The notes under the pieces: model-generated
Told to the model about the DNA's origin: nothing
What the model saw: only the letters and a program-made list of their open reading frames with translations
Database searches by the model: none
Part shown: one piece after another, positions 4,141 to 6,001 of the stretch
How the letters are laid out: the number at the start of each line of letters is the position of its first letter
Numbering within the stretch: the first letter of the stretch is position 1
Translations under genes and position numbers: made by a program
From: Roseovarius sp.
GTDB lineage: Bacteria; Pseudomonadota; Alphaproteobacteria; Rhodobacterales; Rhodobacteraceae
Length of the DNA stretch: 6,001 nucleotides
Reading direction: 5' to 3'
Assembly (NCBI GenBank): GCA_021767845.1
Contig: JAASSQ010000186.1
Span: 1 to 6,001, forward strand

Positions 4141-6001
4141 CCACGTTCGCGAACTGGTTGCCCTGATTGGCGTCGGGCTTGGACCAGTCGCGCTTGACCC
4201 CCAGCCAGAGCAGGACGGTGCTGGCCACGAAGACCGAGGAATACGTCCCCACGATCACGCCCCAGATCATCGCGAACACGAAGCCGCGGATCACGTCGCC
4301 GCCCAGGACGAAGAGCGCAAACAGCGCGAGAAGCGTGGTGATCGAGGTCATCACCGTGCGGCTGAGCGTTTCGTTGATCGAGATGTTCAGCACCTCTTTC
4401 AGCGGCTTTTTCTTGTATTTCCGCAGGTTCTCGCGCACCCGGTCGAACACGACCACCGTATCGTTCAGCGAATACCCCACGATGGTCAGAAGCGCCGCGA
4501 TGATCGCAAGGTCGAACTGGATCTGCAGCTCGGAGAAGATACCGATGGTCAGAACCACGTCATGCACAAGCGCGGCCACGGCGCCAAGCGCGAACTGCCA
4601 CTCGAACCGCAGCCAGATATAAACGAGCACCGCCGCGATCGCGAGCGCGACCGCGATGATCGCCGTCTGGATCAACTCGCCGGAAACCTTGGGTCCCACG
4701 CTTTCGACCGAGGTGAACTCCAACTCGGGCGAGACGGCCTGTAGCGCGGTTTCGACCTCGGCGATGACGTCGGCCGACACGCTTTCCTGCCCGTCCTGCG
4801 CCTGGATGCGGATCATCGCGACGTTCTGATCCTCTTCGAAGGTCGGGTCGAACACCTCGGTGATCGTCACGTCGCCCAGTTGCAGGGGCTGGATCGCATC
4901 GCGATAGGCCCCGATATCGACCGGCTTCGGGGCCTCGGTGCGTATGGTGGTGCCGCCGCGGAAATCAATGCCGTAGTTCAGGCCCTGCAGCATGAACGAC
5001 CCCGCCGCGACCACGATCAGCACGCCTGAGATACCAAGCGAGATGCGCCAACGGCGGAAGAAATCCCAGTTTGTATCCTTGGGCACCAGGCGCAGGGTTC
5101 GACCCTGCAGGACCGTCTTGGGGCGCTTGCGTTCGAACCACATCACGACGATCAGCCGCGTCACGAAGATCGCGGTGAACACCGACGTGATGATGCCAAG
5201 GCCGAGAGTGATCGCGAAGCCGCGCACCGGCCCCGACCCCATCGCATAAAGGATCAGCGCGGTGATGAAGGTGGTGATGTTGGCGTCGGTGATCGCGCTC
5301 AGCGCCTTTTCATACCCCAGCTCGATTGCACGGGCCGGTCCCTTGGCCGATTTCATCTCTTCGCGGATCCGCTCGAAGACCAGCACATTGGCGTCCACCG
5401 CCATGCCGATGGTCAGCACGATCCCCGCGATGCCGGGCAAGGTCAGGGTCGCGCCGATCAGGCTGAGCAGGCCGAAGATCAGGCCGACATTCACGATCAG
5501 GGCGATGTTGGCAAAGAGGCCGAACGTGCCGTAGCTCATGAACATGAAGATGAGAACCAGCACGAAGGCCACGATACAGGCGATCTGGCCCGCCTCGATG
5601 CTGTCGGCGCCCAGTTCGGGGCCGATCGTTCTTTCCTCAAGAAATTCAAGGCCCGCCGGCAAGGCGCCTGCGCGCAGCAGCACGGCCAGGTTGGTGCTTT
5701 CCTCGACCGTGAAATTGCCGGTGATGATGCCCGATCCGCCGGGGATGTGGCTTTGGATCACCGGGGCGCTGATAACCTCGCCGTCCAGAACGATGGCGAA
5801 GGGGCTGCCGATGTTTTCCGCGGTGTAGTCGCCGAACTTGCGCGCGCCGGTCGGATCGAAGCGGAAGGACACGGCGGGCCGGCCGTTCTGATCGAAATCG
5901 GGCTGCGCATCTACCAGTTCGTCGCCGGTGACCACGGGCGCGCGTTCAAGGATGTAGTAGACATCCTCCTGGTCCATTGCGGGCAGAATCTCGTTGCCCG
6001 C
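4133..6001 (-). CDS. secDF: Protein translocase subunit SecDF (SecD-SecF fusion, N-terminus outside window)
   Basis: This is the membrane motor that uses the proton gradient to pull preproteins through SecYEG on the periplasmic side. The frame is open to the window edge, so 622 C-terminal residues are visible (numbered here from the edge). Residues 1-125 are the end of the SecD periplasmic domain. About five membrane segments follow (roughly 139-288), including the DANVLVFERIRE motif with Asp203. The SecF part begins near 303 (LRLVPKDTNWDFF) with a membrane segment at 320-338, GIDFRGGT at 344-351, a periplasmic domain, and five more segments from 444 to 601. SecF has the matching NDTVVVFDRVREN motif with Asp514; these acidic residues correspond to the proton-relay positions known in the family. 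No stop separates the halves and there is no ATG at the SecF start, so I read one polypeptide; a GTG at 5086 is the only plausible separate SecF start nearby. The SecD first membrane segment lies outside the window. The stop overlaps the next gene by 8 nt. Confidence 0.95.
   Translation of the reverse strand, partial: AGNEILPAMDQEDVYYILERAPVVTGDELVDAQPDFDQNGRPAVSFRFDPTGARKFGDYTAENIGSPFAIVLDGEVISAPVIQSHIPGGSGIITGNFTVEESTNLAVLLRAGALPAGLEFLEERTIGPELGADSIEAGQIACIVAFVLVLIFMFMSYGTFGLFANIALIVNVGLIFGLLSLIGATLTLPGIAGIVLTIGMAVDANVLVFERIREEMKSAKGPARAIELGYEKALSAITDANITTFITALILYAMGSGPVRGFAITLGLGIITSVFTAIFVTRLIVVMWFERKRPKTVLQGRTLRLVPKDTNWDFFRRWRISLGISGVLIVVAAGSFMLQGLNYGIDFRGGTTIRTEAPKPVDIGAYRDAIQPLQLGDVTITEVFDPTFEEDQNVAMIRIQAQDGQESVSADVIAEVETALQAVSPELEFTSVESVGPKVSGELIQTAIIAVALAIAAVLVYIWLRFEWQFALGAVAALVHDVVLTIGIFSELQIQFDLAIIAALLTIVGYSLNDTVVVFDRVRENLRKYKKKPLKEVLNISINETLSRTVMTSITTLLALFALFVLGGDVIRGFVFAMIWGVIVGTYSSVFVASTVLLWLGVKRDWSKPDANQGNQFANVDA
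5092..5108. repeat. Short perfect hairpin at the SecD-SecF junction
   Basis: GCAGGGT (5092-5098) and ACCCTGC (5102-5108) are perfect 7-bp complementary arms around a 3-nt loop, TCG. They lie inside the linker-coding part of secDF, between the last SecD membrane segment and the first SecF residues (LQGRTLR region). The hairpin is directly visible; any role, such as slowing ribosomes between halves or being a relic of the junction, is inference. It could be chance in GC-rich coding DNA. Confidence 0.4.

Noticed and set aside
1..6001. CRISPR array, tRNA or rRNA gene, transposase or phage gene
   Set aside because: No regularly spaced repeats, no tRNA-like cloverleaf noticed by eye, and all space beyond 249 is occupied by recognised housekeeping genes.

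Overview
The window is a compact, GC-rich stretch in which almost every base between about 249 and 6001 is coding and on the minus strand. Gene content, protein sequences and order point to an alphaproteobacterium of the Rhodobacterales (Roseobacter/Rhodobacter group). The order secDF, a small Mth938-type protein, then ccmA-ccmB-ccmC-ccmD-ccmG is, as far as I recall, the arrangement described for Rhodobacter capsulatus (secDF-orf124-helABCDX). No taxonomic marker is present, so the assignment is by gene order and similarity from memory.

Reading in the direction of transcription (right to left): a SecD-SecF translocase motor protein with its N-terminus cut off by the window edge (4133-6001) and the two halves in one uninterrupted frame; a TauE/SafE-type membrane permease overlapping it by 8 nt (3388-4140); a 117-residue Mth938-domain protein (3023-3376); a 65-nt gap with a possible Fnr-type site; then the System I cytochrome c maturation genes ccmA (2340-2957), ccmB (1687-2343), ccmC (933-1670), ccmD (775-930) and ccmG/dsbE (249-782). 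The last five are 16 nt or less apart or overlap, so they are almost certainly one transcript, and the whole window may be one. A convergent 44-codon ORF (21-155, plus strand) faces the operon. Between it and ccmG lies a strong perfect inverted repeat (170-221).

Together the genes serve envelope biogenesis. SecDF drives late steps of Sec-dependent export, which apocytochromes c and periplasmic maturation factors need. CcmABCD loads and releases haem on CcmE, and CcmG reduces apocytochrome cysteines before haem attachment. CcmE, CcmF and CcmH are not in the window. The permease is the accessory-looking member.

I found no previously undescribed system. The points most worth a second look are the SecD-SecF fusion with a hairpin at its junction, the permease lodged between secDF and the Mth938 gene, the GTAC-centred inverted repeat with a third degenerate copy running into the ccmG stop codon, and the possible Fnr box before ccmA.
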